From: Plutella xylostella
Taxonomy: Eukaryota > Arthropoda > Insecta > Lepidoptera > Plutellidae
Length of the DNA stretch: 64,000 nt
Direction: 5' to 3'
NCBI RefSeq assembly: GCF_932276165.1
Contig: NC_064006.1
Location: forward strand, 6,834,501-6,898,500
Part shown: one piece after another, positions 37,037-46,671 of the stretch
Layout of the letters: each line of letters starts with the position of its first letter
How positions within the stretch are numbered: the first letter of the stretch is position 1
Notes under the pieces: generated by a model
Databases searched by the model: none
What the model was told of the DNA's origin: nothing
What the model saw: the letters and a program-made list of their open reading frames with translations, nothing else
Made by a program: the position numbers and the translations under genes

Positions 37037-40000
37037 CTCATTATTAGATTTATATACTTATATATATTTAGATTGATTAGATTAAGTACCTATATTTATA
37101 TTTCATTGCATCTTTCTTTGTAAATTTATATTGCTGTCTAAGCCAAATAAAGTTTTTCTTTCTTTCTTTCTTTCTTTCTTTTCTTTATTTATGTAGTAGA
37201 TTTAAAATTTAAACTTACTTTCCCTTCACTCACAAAATTTCCTAAACGACAAAGCCTAACAATCCCCCTCCATCCAGGTCCATTCATCGGAGGCATAGCA
37301 GCTTCCAAAATCGGTCGCAAATGGGGCCTCATCAGCTCGGCCATCCCTCTCTTCATTGGCTGGATCCTCATGGCCGCGGCCACCAGTGTCGGCATGATCT
37401 ACGCCGGACGCATCTTCTGGGGTCTCGCTGTGGGGATGCTGTTCACGATATCCCCTATGTATTGTGCTGAGATTGCTACGGTAAGTTGTTAAAGTTTCAC
37501 AGACACGGCTCAGAAGGGCTAGCACTGGGCGCATAGGTATAAGACGTGACAAAAGTTTTTGCGTCGCGCTCACTCACATCGCGCAGCCTCAAGAACGAGC
37601 GCGACGGAGAACTTTTGTCACGTCCTTAATGCGCCCCCTAGCCCTTCAAGAAAGAGTCCACTTATTGGTATTGTACGTACGTATCGTGTGAATCGGATTA
37701 TCGTAAAGGTATGGAGAGACGGCGACGGCATTGCCGATGAAGTGGGCGCACTAGTGTGAATTTATATACAAAACAATACTCCGTCCGTTGCGTATGATGC
37801 CGAAAGGTTAAGACCTTAAGAGTCCACTGCAGGGATAAATGAGCGTCCTCCATGACTGAAGGGTTAGGTTCCAGTGAGGTACTTATCAAACCCGGGACTC
37901 ACCCCACAACAGTCATACTTGACAAAACTTTTGTCACGTCTTGATGTGTGCGTCTTGCACCCTGTGCTAGCCCTTCTGGTTCAGTCACACTCAGGCCCTG
38001 ACCGTCAGCACTGATTAGGCCCGGGTCTCCTTTTTTTCGCCGTAGGTCGCGTCCAGCGTCACACCGTAGGCCGCGTCCCGATGCTCACTATAGAAATGTA
38101 CTGATGCGGTCTCCCTCACACGCCGACGTAGGCGCGTAGACGTAGTGAGCATCGTGACGTGGCCTACGGCGTGACGCTGGACGCGACCTACGGCAAAAAA
38201 TAGGAGACCCGGGCCTTGTATGAAGCGTCAGCGTCAGCGTCAGCGTCAGCGTCAACGATCGATTTTTAACCATACATTCTGATCTTACGATCAGCGCTGC
38301 ATCAGCGTGACTGTATAACCAGCCTCAGTATAAGGGTGAGGCCCCATTGGTACGTTGCGTCGCGTCAGTCATCGCAAAGTACCGATCGTAAAAATATATT
38401 TCAGTGCCGACGCATTACACCAATGGGATCTCGTCCTTACCAACCAATGCGCTATCCGAGCATGCTAGATATTTTATTAGAAAAAGTTTTTGCAAAAGGA
38501 AAATATAATAAGTACCAACGTCATTATCTGCTATATTCTGAATAGTTTGACAAAAAAAATCTTGTTTGAAGTTGGAGAGAAGCTACTTACTTAATATTTT
38601 CCTACTAACGAAAATTTTCATAAGTCGTACGAGTAGTACCCACATAATATACACTCCCGGGCAATGAAAAGTTTCCACTGAGAAAAGCACCAAATAAATC
38701 CTAAACGGAAAAGGGTAGCTTAATGACGCCTTCTGCAACATTGACGTATATTTAATAGATCATCAGAATATAACCAACTAAAGACGTTAACATTGTGTAC
38801 TTTTTTTAAATTAAATGTTTGAAAAAATCGGGTTTGTTTTGAGTCGGGATTTTGTGAGTGGAACTTTTTCATTGCCCGATAGTGTATTACCTATTAGGCG
38901 CCTTTACTGTCTTATGCACTAAGCTGGTTTATTCGGTAGAAAACTCAATTTCTGACGACTGGACATATTTTTTTATACGACGCAAGAGTTACACGTACCT
39001 TGGAACATTCCAATAGCAAAAGCCTAATAAGTAAGTTTGATGTGTTGAAGTGGCAATTGTTTAATAACTTTATCGAAGCGACAATATAGGGATCTATTTC
39101 TACTCGGGTACAGCGAATTCATGTAGTAACAAAATACGAGATTCATATCGGACTATCACATGTCGGCAATCTATTATTGAAGGTCAAAAATTAGATAGAT
39201 AAATAATCAGATCTAGGTAACATCACCCTCTGTAGATCCAGACTGATGAAATACCAAGTAAAGCAATATTGATAAGATATTACATTGAATTGTTATGATA
39301 AAATAACAAGGTGAAAGTTATACAATGTTTGTTGCCTATAGAGTATAGGGTAACGTAACGTACCTAGGGACATTTTCGACTACCCCAACTTTGAATGAAG
39401 CTATCGCAGCATACAACTAAGATATTAATGTGAAATTTTCTTTATTCGGTAGGATATATAATCTATTATCACTAGTATTTGTGCTTAAGCTTTAGTGTGG
39501 TCAGATTTTATTAAATTAAGATAAAAGTAAAAATGCTTGTTTTGACCCAAGGTACGTTACACGTTTGTACCTTGGGACACTGTTTCCTATAGCTTTGTAC
39601 TATGGAAAATGCAAACTTCTAAATAACGCCTTATATCTCTGTTCTTATTTATTTACTGCATCTCTCTTCTGTCTAGTTTCACTGTGGCACTAATAAGAAC
39701 AGAGATATAAGGCGTTATTTAGATGTTTGCATTTTCCATAGTACAAAGCCATAGGAAACAGTGTCCCAAGGTACAAATTTAATCGTGTCCCAAGGTACAA
39801 AAAAGCAATATTTAACCAAAATTTAAATATCTTTATTTTTAATTAATAGGAATCTTTCAGATAATTGCCATGTCATAGAATTAAATAACTGAAAAGTTAT
39901 ACGTGACATCCATGTCTTTATTTTGAGCATGCCTCAATGAGATAAAGCAACACAAAAAAGTATACAAAAGCTACTTTTGACTCCAAAAAACTTCATACTG

Positions 40001-43000
40001 TCTTCACCACACACTAGATGCTAGTATGATCACGAGACTCACTAGTTTTGCCAAGCGAGTAAAATACTATGCCTAGGGTAGAATTTTAATGTGTTTATTT
40101 AGCCGGTTTTTAAAATACAATCAATGTCCCGAGGTACAAGCGTCCCAAGGTACGTTACGTTACCCTAGATGCAAATCATATGTTGTAAAATTTATAGAAT
40201 AAGTATTTATTACCTTATGCGAACGGAGAGTAGTTTGTAAACATTGACGTTCATCAGAAAATTGTATATTTATACGATGAATAAAAACATTTGACTTTGA
40301 CTTGACTTTACCTAGTCAAATACTTAAGAGGAGAGTTATAGCACTTGCTCGTCCATACAAAAAGAGAAAACGTTTTACTACCTCTAAATACTATCCAATT
40401 TCCATGATTTTTTAGTATGTTATTGACACAAGGAATAACTAGGTTTATAGCTTTTTCTTTTTTCGAAATTTTTTATAGGTTCAAAGTTATAGGCACCTCA
40501 AATAACGTAATTTTTGTGTGTTGAATCAAGCCGTTGGTTGAACAATAACAATGTATTTTTTTTTAAAGCAAAACCTATAAACCTAGAATATATTATGCTG
40601 AAACGATTGACACCAAAATCTAAAAGATTGGTTGATATTTAGTTAGTGTAAAACGTTTTCTCCCGAAACTAGAATTTCATTATGAAAAGTACCTATTGTC
40701 AGTCGCGTGATGCAGTGCATCTCTATCGCACCCGTTCCCGGGGCATGAGAGCGCAAGTGATAACAAATCTTTTCCTAAATACCTATTTCGCTAGAATCGC
40801 GAAGGTATACTCTCCTCTTAACTTGTTAGCTTTCGCTTATCATAGTTAAAACTAAAACTAGCTAATTCCACCTTTTGTTTTCGTTACTACGATAATACAA
40901 GCTACAGCTTTCGTAGCAGTTGCTACGCCGCTCGCTACGAGTGACTCGTAGCCTATCGACGGAGGAGCCGCTAACAGAAAGCTTAAAGCACACCGGTAGA
41001 ATATACTTATAATAATCATTTAGTACACTTTTGTAATATCAGACTTAAATAAAATAAAAAAAAACAGTAATTAAATCTCCATTTCCTTTAACAATTAAGT
41101 GAGTACTTATAACAACACTAAAAGGTTTATCCACCCAAAGGTGGCCTGGAGGAGATTTGAGAGACAAAGCTGCCTATTTAACTAGTTACCCCTATTTAAC
41201 CATGTCTTAGCTTGTAATTTGTTATACTTATATGTTTTATGGTTTATCATTGAAGTTAAAATTTAATATATAGACGAAAACATGGCACATGACGAAAATT
41301 TGGTCGGAACATCTGTGCTCATTGCTTTTGTTATATGTTTGTATAAATACCTACCTAGTTAATAACTAACTTACTTTACACGACAAATTTCTCAACACAA
41401 ATAAACTGGAGTTGGTGCCATATTTCTTCAGATTCCTTTGTCACCGCACCAACATAAAAAAGAACAGTTCCTGCTATTATTATTATTTCTTACTTTTTAG
41501 TAATTTTTGAAGTCGGTTTTTTATTTTTTTTTAATTATTATTTTATTTATGTTAGTTCTTTTCTTACAACGGTTGTCTGGAAGAGATCGCTTTTAGCGAT
41601 AAGGCCGCCATTTGCGCATCACTGTTATTTAAATTAGATTTAAGCTTTTTTTAATTTTGTGCAAATAAATATTATAACAACCCCTCCCCCCCTCTAGGAT
41701 GAGGTCCGCGGCGCGCTGGGCTCCTTCCTGCAGCTCTTCATCACGGTGGGCTTCCTGCTGGTCTACTCGGCCGGGCCGTACGTGTCGTATTCCGCCATCG
41801 CCTACATAGGCGTCGCCTTCACCGCCGTCTTCGTCGTCGCCTTCTTCTTTATGCCGGAGTCGCCTATCTACTATCTTACTAAGAGTGAGTGATATTTATC
41901 CTCTAGTGTTAGTAGACTCAGTAGATACGTCATACATAGGTACACATTTATACAGGGTGTCCCAAAAGTCAACGTCATCCCTTAAAGGGCTGATAGGTCA
42001 GCTCATAAGAGGCCAGAATATCACAATATGACCTTAGTAAAAACTCGATAATTTTCGAGAAATTGACACTTTTATAAATTTGCTGAAAATCGACACCTTG
42101 GATCAGTTTTTTGCGTGCCGCCGGTACAAAAATCCATATTGTTAGAATTTGTTTGGTGTTGCATCACCCTGTATAGCCCTGCTATTGATCGCAGTCAAAA
42201 AAAATATCGAGTAATGCTGTATGTTTAAAAAAAACACGGTTTTCAAAGTCATAAAAGATAATTGTATTTTTTTATAAACAACTTTGACTCTACATACTGT
42301 AAAAAAAATATACCACGCAAACCTGGCACCTTATTTGAAAAGATTACTCATTTAATGCAGTTTCCAAAATAGTATGAAACGTTGCTATTGTTTCAATTAA
42401 CTAAAAAGTTATTGCTCTTTTAGTACAAAACGACCTCGATGTAAAATTGTTTGAAGGAAATTTATCTGACTGAATTTATTAAGGGTAAGTCATGTTGGAA
42501 TGAGTAAAAGTAAGGTCATATTGTGATATTCTGGACTCTCATGAGCTGACCTATCAGCCCTTTAAGGGGTGACGTTGACTTTTGGGACACCCTGTATACA
42601 ATTAAGCACATCTAGATAGGTGAACCCTTGCTATAAACCAATGAGATGGTACCATATGGTCACAAAGGATCCATACCAGTTAGCCAGGTGCCGCAGGAGG
42701 CACTAATAGAATACCTTTGTACCTAATTACCTCTAACTACTTAGTTTCAAATATGTATGATGATTGACGAGATGATTCATCCCCAGCTCCCTACCAACCC
42801 TTGTTGCCTACAACCCCGCACTAGCCTAGTGTGGTGAACTAATGCTAAATTCCTTCCCTGATTGGAAGGAAACCCGTGCCCCAGCAGTAAGGACGTGGTG
42901 GGTTGTGATGGTGATATTCTACCACACTCACTCATACATACTATGACGCAACATATTCGCAGATGACCGTGAGGCGGCTGCGTCCTGCCTCATGAAGATC

Positions 43001-46000
43001 CGCGGCCGCTCGCGCGCCGGCGTGGAGGCCGAGCTGGAGAAGATGGCTGTTGAAGTCACTGCTTCCATGCAGAAGACTGCTACGGTTAGTTGCTTCTGTT
43101 GTTTTATGGTAGCCTGGTACTTTGTCTATAGTATGAGAGGTTTTGTTATCAATACAGAATACTGCTACGGTTAGTTGCTTTTGTTGTCGTATGCTAGCCT
43201 AGTACTTTATGTTATACCGTGTGTGCTAAGCTTAGGAATATATTCGATTATTATAAGCATAAGAGACAGGTGCAGAAGACTGCTACGGTCAGTTGCTTCC
43301 ACTGCGTTATGATATCCTTGTACTGTTATTGTACGTATGTGGCCCACGATATATCACGATATATTAAATATCATAACTATTTAAAACCTTACATAAGTTT
43401 CCACCAACACCTTTCCCTCCCCTTTACCATCTTAAAGCCAGACTGCTGTAACGTAGCATGTAACATCAAAATAAAGAATTCCCACAGTCGAAATGCTTTG
43501 TTCATGCGCGTAGTGTGCACGCTTCTTCGTCGGCACTTTGGGAATTCTTTCGTTGCGTATTACATTCCATCATACGTTACAGCAGTGTCTACCTGCCTTT
43601 ACAGCAGTAAAACCCTATTAACCAACTTCATTCCCCAGATCCGCGACCTCGGCGAGAAGGGCAACTTCAAGGCGATGTACATATCCTGCGCGCTGGTGTT
43701 CTTCCAGCAGTTCTGTGGCATCAACGCCGTGCTGTTCTACATGACCAACATCTTCACCGCTGCAGGGTCGACTCTGGACGCGTCTGTCGCGACCATTATT
43801 ATTGGTGCTGTGCAGGTTTGTGGATTTATAGTATGTTACAATTACAAGCCTTGTGAAAAAGCGAGGTGATCTGTGCTACTTCCGGACAAGCAGGTTGGCA
43901 GGCCTAGGCGCTTAGAAAACGTACTGCCAGCCTAAGCTTGCTACCGTTGCGGCCACATTCCAATTCCAACCAATCCTATTTTTAATATTATAAAGGCGGA
44001 AGTTAGTGAGAGTACGTGTGTGTGTAGGTGTAGTGTGTTTGTTTGTTACCTCTTCACATCAAAGCGGCTGGACCGATTTTAACGAAATTTGGTATGGAGT
44101 TAAATAGTTGACACCCTGGATTACTACATAGGATACTTTTTATCGCGGAATACCCACGGGAAATCTTTTTAAAGCGAAGCGATGCTCGCGAGAAAAGCTA
44201 TTCATCATCAATAAATAATTGTTCTTCTGTTTCAGTTGGGTGCGTCCTGCATCACTCCCTTCGTGGTGGACCGGCTCGGCAGGCGGCTGCTGCTGCTGTT
44301 CTCCGCATGCGGAACTGCCATCGGACTGGTGAGCACCCTCGCTACCTACTTCAGACCACTAGACGACATCTGAGGGGCTAGCACGGGGCGCAAACGTGGG
44401 GGACGTGAAAAAAGTTCTCCGTCGCGCTCGCTCTTGAGGCTGCGGGTTGTGAGTGAGCACGATGCAAAACTTATGACACGTCTTAATACGGGACGCACGT
44501 GCTAGCCCTTCTGGTGTTCCCGAACGAACCAAACACATTTACCAGTACCCGTATCATGAAAATTCGAACTAACGAATAGAATCGAATGCGAGTGCGACTA
44601 TTGTCAACTTGACAGCACTTTCGAACACTTTTTACCTTTCGAATGAGTTTCGAAAAGAATGACCACAGAGTACATGATATTATTCTGACAATGACCTATG
44701 GAATGATAGCTGTCAAACTTTCGCAAATCTGTACACCGCAATACACCGCCATTTTGTTGTTGACAGGTTGACAGCACTTTCGAATAGACTATCGAATAGA
44801 ATATGCTGCGGTTTTTCATGATACGGGTACTGGAATGCCAATTAAATTTGATCTGATTGGAAGATACTTTCATCTATAATTGATCTGTTTATCAACATCG
44901 TCATCATCAGCCCTCTATCGCCCACTGTTAAATATGTAGGTAAGGAGGCCTTTCTTTTGTGTATGCCAAATTTTTCGGTCCCTTGCCGCTCTAGCCCAGT
45001 GTCCCATGACATCAGCAGCACCATCTAACACGACCGTGTTAGATGGTGCTGGTCTACCAACAGCTTTCCGACTATCTCTAGGCCTTTTCAGTGATTTATT
45101 GTATATAGGCTGCCGGGCCTTAAAGCATCATTAGGTACCTACCTAGCATACTTTGTTGATTTTAATGAGCAGACAAAACCACCTAATTTAACCTCCAAAA
45201 CTCCTTCCCCAGGGTCTCCTAGGCATGTTCTTCCTTCTCCAAGCTAACGGCAACCCAATAGCCGCCAAAATTGGGTTCGTCCCGCTACTATCTCTGGTCC
45301 TGTTCATGGTGACTTACTGCGTAGGCCTCGGGCCACTGCCTTGGGCCGTAATGGGAGAACTCTTCCCCATTGAGGTCAAGGCCATCGCTGCGCCTATTGC
45401 GACCGCTTTCTGCTGGATCCTGTCGTTCTTGGTTACCAGGTAAGTTGACTTTGGTAAACAATAATACTTAGGTACGTACCGATTTCATGAAAGTATTTAC
45501 TTAATTTATTACCTAATAATGATAATGAGTTTTTAAGAGCTATTTGCAAAAGCTGGCTCTGACTTTTCTGGACCCCTTTTCCTCCACAGCAAAGAGTCAT
45601 TTCCATCGTCATAGGTCCATTCGATAGAAATGTACAGTGGATACTTTTGTGATATACTTATCATGATGTACACGTATAGGTTTCTATATAGTACCTATGT
45701 ACCCTTTTTGCAACACCTGTATAGGGCTAGGATGACCGCTCAAGAAAATGGCATCCGCGTGTTGGCCTTTAAATAGTTAAATACAACATAACAGTGGGGC
45801 AAGCGCGCATCTTTACTTTTGAAATCAATTCTGTTTATACTTATTACCTATACAAATGTCCTCTCCCCAGATTCTTCAACCCGGTAGCGACCGCCATCGG
45901 CATGCACATGGCGTTCTGGATCTTCGGCGTGTGCTGCGTGGGCGCGTTCTTCTTCACCATGTTGCTCGTGCCCGAGACCAAGGGCAAGTCCTTCCAGGAG

Positions 46001-46671
46001 ATACAGGACATGCTGAGAGGGAAGTGAGTATTGGGTTGATGGTCTATTTCATTTGGTAGGGTTACGTTTGGAGTACTGGGTTGATGGATATTTAATTTGG
46101 CTGAACTGTCTCTGTGGTCTAGTGGTTAAAGCTTCGCTTCATGGCCCAGAGGTCCCGGGTTCGATTCCCGGGTGGGACCATCAATTAGTGTTTCTAAATT
46201 GTGGTTCTAAGTTTGGTTAGGACATAGAAGGCTGATCACCTGTTGTCCGAAACAGTGAAACGATCCATGCTGTCGGATGGGCATGTAAAGCAGTCGGTCC
46301 TGCGCCTAGCTCTCTCCAGTCGTGTCGGTCAATCCGTCCCATTGGGCTATGAGAGTGATGGAACAGAGAGTGCTCCTGTGTACTGCGCACACACTTGGGC
46401 ACTATAATCTACTCCTGCGTAGATGGCTGATCTCAAATGAGATTGGCCGCCGTAGTCGAAATTCGGCTAGGAGGACATTATTATTATTTAATTTGGCAGG
46501 GTTTTAGATTGATGGGCTATTGAATTTGGCTGGGTATTAGATTGATGGCCGTCTTAATTGCTTTCCGTGCTAGCCCTTTTGAACAATATAGGTGTACTTA
46601 CTTGTAGATGTTGACATTAACATTTGGTTTCTTTCTTTTTCAGGACCTCTTCAAAGTCAGAAAAAGCCTAA
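23210..46671 (+). CDS. Tret1: facilitated trehalose transporter Tret1-like, complete
   Basis: MFS sugar transporter, 12 membrane helices, expected at the plasma membrane, moving trehalose (or a related sugar) down its gradient. Ten coding exons join in phase to 486 aa: 23210-23324, 36369-36524, 37278-37480, 41698-41884, 42963-43084, 43639-43815, 44236-44328, 45213-45439, 45871-46023, 46644-46671. Family marks: W-R-Q-Y near residue 30, G-x-x-x-G-W-x-S-P in helix 1, G-R-K-W (103-106), G-R-x-x-x-G (134) to P-M-Y-C-A-E (150-155), P-E-S-P (211), Q-Q-x-x-G-I-N-A (284), D-R-x-G-R-R (333), G-x-G-P-x-P-W (389-395), P-E-T-K-G-K-S (461-467). Length is normal. Intron 1 is 13 kb and full of repeats. It is convergent with EDRF1. 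Tret1-like paralogues are many in moths, so the exact substrate is uncertain. Confidence 0.93.
24062..24182. repeat. MITE, 'CACTTTTACCAAACGCTAAA' family
   Basis: Ends are inverted: 'ccacttttaccaaacgctaa' and 'gtttagcgtttgttgaaatt'. It contains 'tttaaatacattttgtacca' and 'ctgacagacgtatgacaggc'. Two fused relatives lie at 26008-26272. Confidence 0.65.
24672..24778. repeat. MITE, 'GAGGCCCCATTGGT' family
   Basis: Ends 'gaggccccattggtcgtcgc' and 'caacgcaccaatggggccac' are inverted. The second copy is at 38336-38442. Confidence 0.6.
25050..25320 (+). repeat. dispersed SINE/LINE end
   Basis: Carries 'ctgtggggttgtaagtacct', 'gcgggttggtgggttcacat' and 'tttcctcacgatgttttctt', a set of words very common in moth repeats. 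The inverse copy is at 17180-17345 and partial copies are near 36075-36200 and 42600-42720. Confidence 0.6.
25552..25720. repeat. retroelement fragment with TTA repeat
   Basis: A short (ATT)n run is followed by 'taactctttattgtacaaat', the same phrase as near 8769-8788, so it is a dispersed element end. Confidence 0.45.
26008..26272. repeat. two fused MITE copies, 'CACTTTTACCAAA' family
   Basis: Two left ends ('ggtcacttttaccaaatgct', 'ggtcacttttaccaaaagct') are followed by two right ends ('gtttagcatttggtgaaatt', 'gtttatcgtttggtgaaatt'), so one copy inserted in or beside another of its kind. Confidence 0.6.
26306..27967. mobile_element. giant foldback element, 1.66 kb with ~580-bp arms
   Basis: The left arm (26306 to about 26885) starts TATACAGGGTGTCCCAAAAG. 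The right arm (about 27388 to 27967) is its reverse complement with very few differences, around a roughly 500-bp AT-rich centre. There is no transposase frame. The ends are flanked by TA/TATA, compatible with a TA-type target duplication. A deletion derivative lies at 41949-42598. The near-identity of the arms suggests recent formation or gene conversion between arms. RNA read through it would form a long double-stranded hairpin inside Tret1 intron 1. Confidence 0.85.
28446..28690 (+). repeat. tRNA-derived SINE
   Basis: The tRNA-like head near 28459-28520 has an A-box-like 'ggtgtagcggttaactga' and a B box GGTTCAAATCC. The body and tail include 'ggacggccgtgtgtgagaca' and 'gagatgtccccagata'. 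A second tail piece sits at 28305-28345 next to a TTTA run, and a reverse copy is at 34738-34850. Confidence 0.7.
29856..31405. mobile_element. 1550-bp element, tandem copy 1
   Basis: Starts GGGTGGGTTGCATCAAC and ends TGCAACCCACACT, a short imperfect terminal inverted repeat, flanked by TA. Inside are two LINE 3' remnants (30240-30430 with the GAT repeat, and 30770-30870). The next 1550 bases appear identical base for base. ORFs inside (61-100 codons) are not recognisable proteins. Confidence 0.75.
30240..30430 (+). pseudogene. LINE ORF2 3' end with GAT tail
   Basis: Translates as ...G-R-P-P-A-R-W-T-D-D-L-R-R-V-A-G-S-G-W, then A-E-D-R-T, the standard end of a lepidopteran non-LTR reverse-transcriptase ORF, followed by 'aggcctatgtccagcagtgg' and a (GAT)n tail. 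It is truncated at the 5' end. The same fragment is at 31790-31980 in the duplicate. Confidence 0.75.
31406..32955. mobile_element. 1550-bp element, tandem copy 2
   Basis: Direct repeat of 29856-31405, sharing one TA dinucleotide at the junction. I saw no difference in the rows I compared or in the encoded ORFs. It is followed by TA and unique sequence. Confidence 0.8.
33046..33275 (+). repeat. RTE-type LINE/SINE tail with GACA repeat
   Basis: 'actagctgataccgcgcgct' through 'ttcattcaaatccgttcagt' and a long (GACA)n run near 33200-33241, then 'ttcgcatttataatattagt'. This is a very common arthropod element end; another copy is at 33452-33652. Confidence 0.75.
33452..33652 (+). repeat. RTE-type LINE/SINE tail, second copy
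   Basis: Same phrases as 33046-33275 ('ctagctgttcccgcgcgctt', 'aaatccgttcagtagttttg') with a shorter GACA run. Further copies lie at 63186-63295 (+) and 44000-44205 (-). Confidence 0.75.
34738..34850 (-). repeat. SINE tail fragment
   Basis: 'gggacatctcacacacggcc...aagctaggcagagcctgta' is the reverse of the SINE tail at 28620-28680. Confidence 0.55.
36040..36240 (+). repeat. SINE fragment before Tret1 exon 2
   Basis: An ATC/TCA run is followed by 'agtccaccacgctggcctag' and 'tgcgggttggtggacc', shared with 25110-25160. It lies just upstream of the exon-2 acceptor at 36367-36368. Confidence 0.5.
36993..37033. repeat. (TA)n microsatellite
   Basis: About 20 uninterrupted TA units in Tret1 intron 2. 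Confidence 0.9.
37155..37187. repeat. (TTTC)n microsatellite
   Basis: TTTC tandem run in Tret1 intron 2, about 90 bases before the exon-3 acceptor. Confidence 0.85.
37511..37645. repeat. MITE, 'GCTAGCACGGGGCGCA' family
   Basis: Ends 'agaagggctagcactgggcg' and 'gcgccccctagcccttcaag', with 'acgtgacaaaagttt' and 'acttttgtcacgtc' inside both arms. It directly follows the exon-3 donor. A half copy lies at 37920-37980. Confidence 0.7.
38017..38217. repeat. 200-bp foldback element with long arms
   Basis: The left arm runs from 'aggcccgggtctcctttttt' through 'gccgtaggtcgcgtccagcg' to 'gatgctcacta'. The right arm is the inverse, ending 'aggagacccgggcct'. Arms of about 75 bp surround a 50-bp centre. 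A GCGTCA hexamer array begins 10 bases outside the right end. Confidence 0.75.
38226..38258. repeat. GCGTCA hexamer tandem array
   Basis: Five consecutive GCGTCA units. GCGTCA also occurs inside both arms of the neighbouring foldback element, so the array may have arisen by slippage there. Confidence 0.75.
38336..38442. repeat. MITE, 'GAGGCCCCATTGGT' family, copy 2
   Basis: Ends 'gtgaggccccattggtacgt' and 'acaccaatgggatctcgtcc'; pairs with the copy at 24672-24778. Confidence 0.6.
38647..38886. repeat. MITE with 'ACACTCCCGGGCAATGAAAA' ends
   Basis: The left end 'atacactcccgggcaatgaa' and right end 'ttcattgcccgatagtgtat' are inverted and about 40 bp long; total 240 bp, in Tret1 intron 3. Confidence 0.7.
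39346..40167. mobile_element. non-autonomous DNA transposon, 822 bp, iterated core motif
   Basis: The left end TAGGGTAACGTAACGTACCT and its inverse at the right end (ending CCCTA at 40167) bracket repeated GTCCCAAGGTAC motifs near 39547, 39570, 39765, 39790 and 40140. The centre (39572-39772) is a second, nested inverted repeat with about 85-bp arms. The outer TIR shares the word TAACGTAACG with the element at 16316-18564, suggesting related transposase recognition. No ORF. Confidence 0.75.
40195..40318 (+). repeat. SINE/LINE 3' fragment ('gtcaaagtcaaa' family)
   Basis: Contains 'cgaacggagagtagtttgta' and ends 'catttgactttgacttgact'; reverse of 15375-15560. Confidence 0.55.
41560..41690 (+). 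repeat. LINE 3'-end fragment abutting Tret1 exon 4
   Basis: 'ggttgtctggaagagatcgc', 'ttagcgataaggccgccatt' and 'tttaattttgtgcaaataaa' form the usual end of this lepidopteran element. It finishes within 10-20 bases of the C-rich tract and AG of the exon-4 acceptor. Confidence 0.6.
41949..42598. mobile_element. deletion derivative of the giant foldback element
   Basis: The complete left arm (41949 to about 42514) matches 26306-26870. It then jumps at an AAG microhomology directly to the last 85 bp of the right arm, ending CCCTGTATA at 42598. About 1 kb of the parent (centre plus most of the right arm) is missing. It lies in Tret1 intron 4. Confidence 0.85.
43070..43332 (+). repeat. exon-5 tail plus donor present three times
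   Basis: The last 15 bases of exon 5 (CAGAAGACTGCTACG), its donor and about 45 intron bases start at 43070. The block recurs at 43155 (donor gttagt) and 43273 (donor gtcagt), with about 75-80% identity. Each later copy is preceded by CAG or ACAGG, and so could be a 12-base or 18-base phase-0 micro-exon. Confidence 0.75.
44000..44205 (-). repeat. RTE-type LINE/SINE tail
   Basis: Reverse-complement relative of 33046-33275: 'aaagcggctggaccgatttt', 'aacgaaatttggtatggagt', then 'gcgaagcgatgctcgcg'. It lies directly upstream of exon 7. Confidence 0.65.
44371..44515. repeat. MITE, 'GCTAGCACGGGGCGCA' family
   Basis: Ends 'tgaggggctagcacggggcg' and 'gacgcacgtgctagcccttc'; internal 'ttctccgtcgcgctcgctct' as in the copy at 37511-37645. 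Confidence 0.65.
44542..44833. repeat. MITE with 'CCAGTACCCGTATCATGAAAA' type ends
   Basis: CCAGTACCCGTATCATGAAA at the left is inverted at the right (ending GGGTACTGG at 44833). Inside, 'gacagcactttcgaa' occurs on both sides. About 292 bp, in Tret1 intron 7. Confidence 0.7.
46105..46490 (+). repeat. tRNA-derived SINE, near full length
   Basis: The head has 'gtggtctagtggttaaagct' (A box) and GGTTCGATTCC (B box) with arms GGTCCCGGG/CCCGGGTGGGACC, resembling a tRNA. A 300-bp unrelated body then runs to an (ATT)n tail near 46480. It lies inside the last Tret1 intron. I call it a SINE rather than a tRNA gene because of the body and the imperfect acceptor stem. Confidence 0.75.

Noticed and set aside
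38088..38273. ORF with T-L-T-L-T-L repeats on -
   Set aside because: Encoded by the GCGTCA array and foldback arm.
46113..46184. tRNA gene
   Set aside because: It has A and B boxes but is the head of a SINE with a long unrelated body, and its acceptor stem does not pair well.
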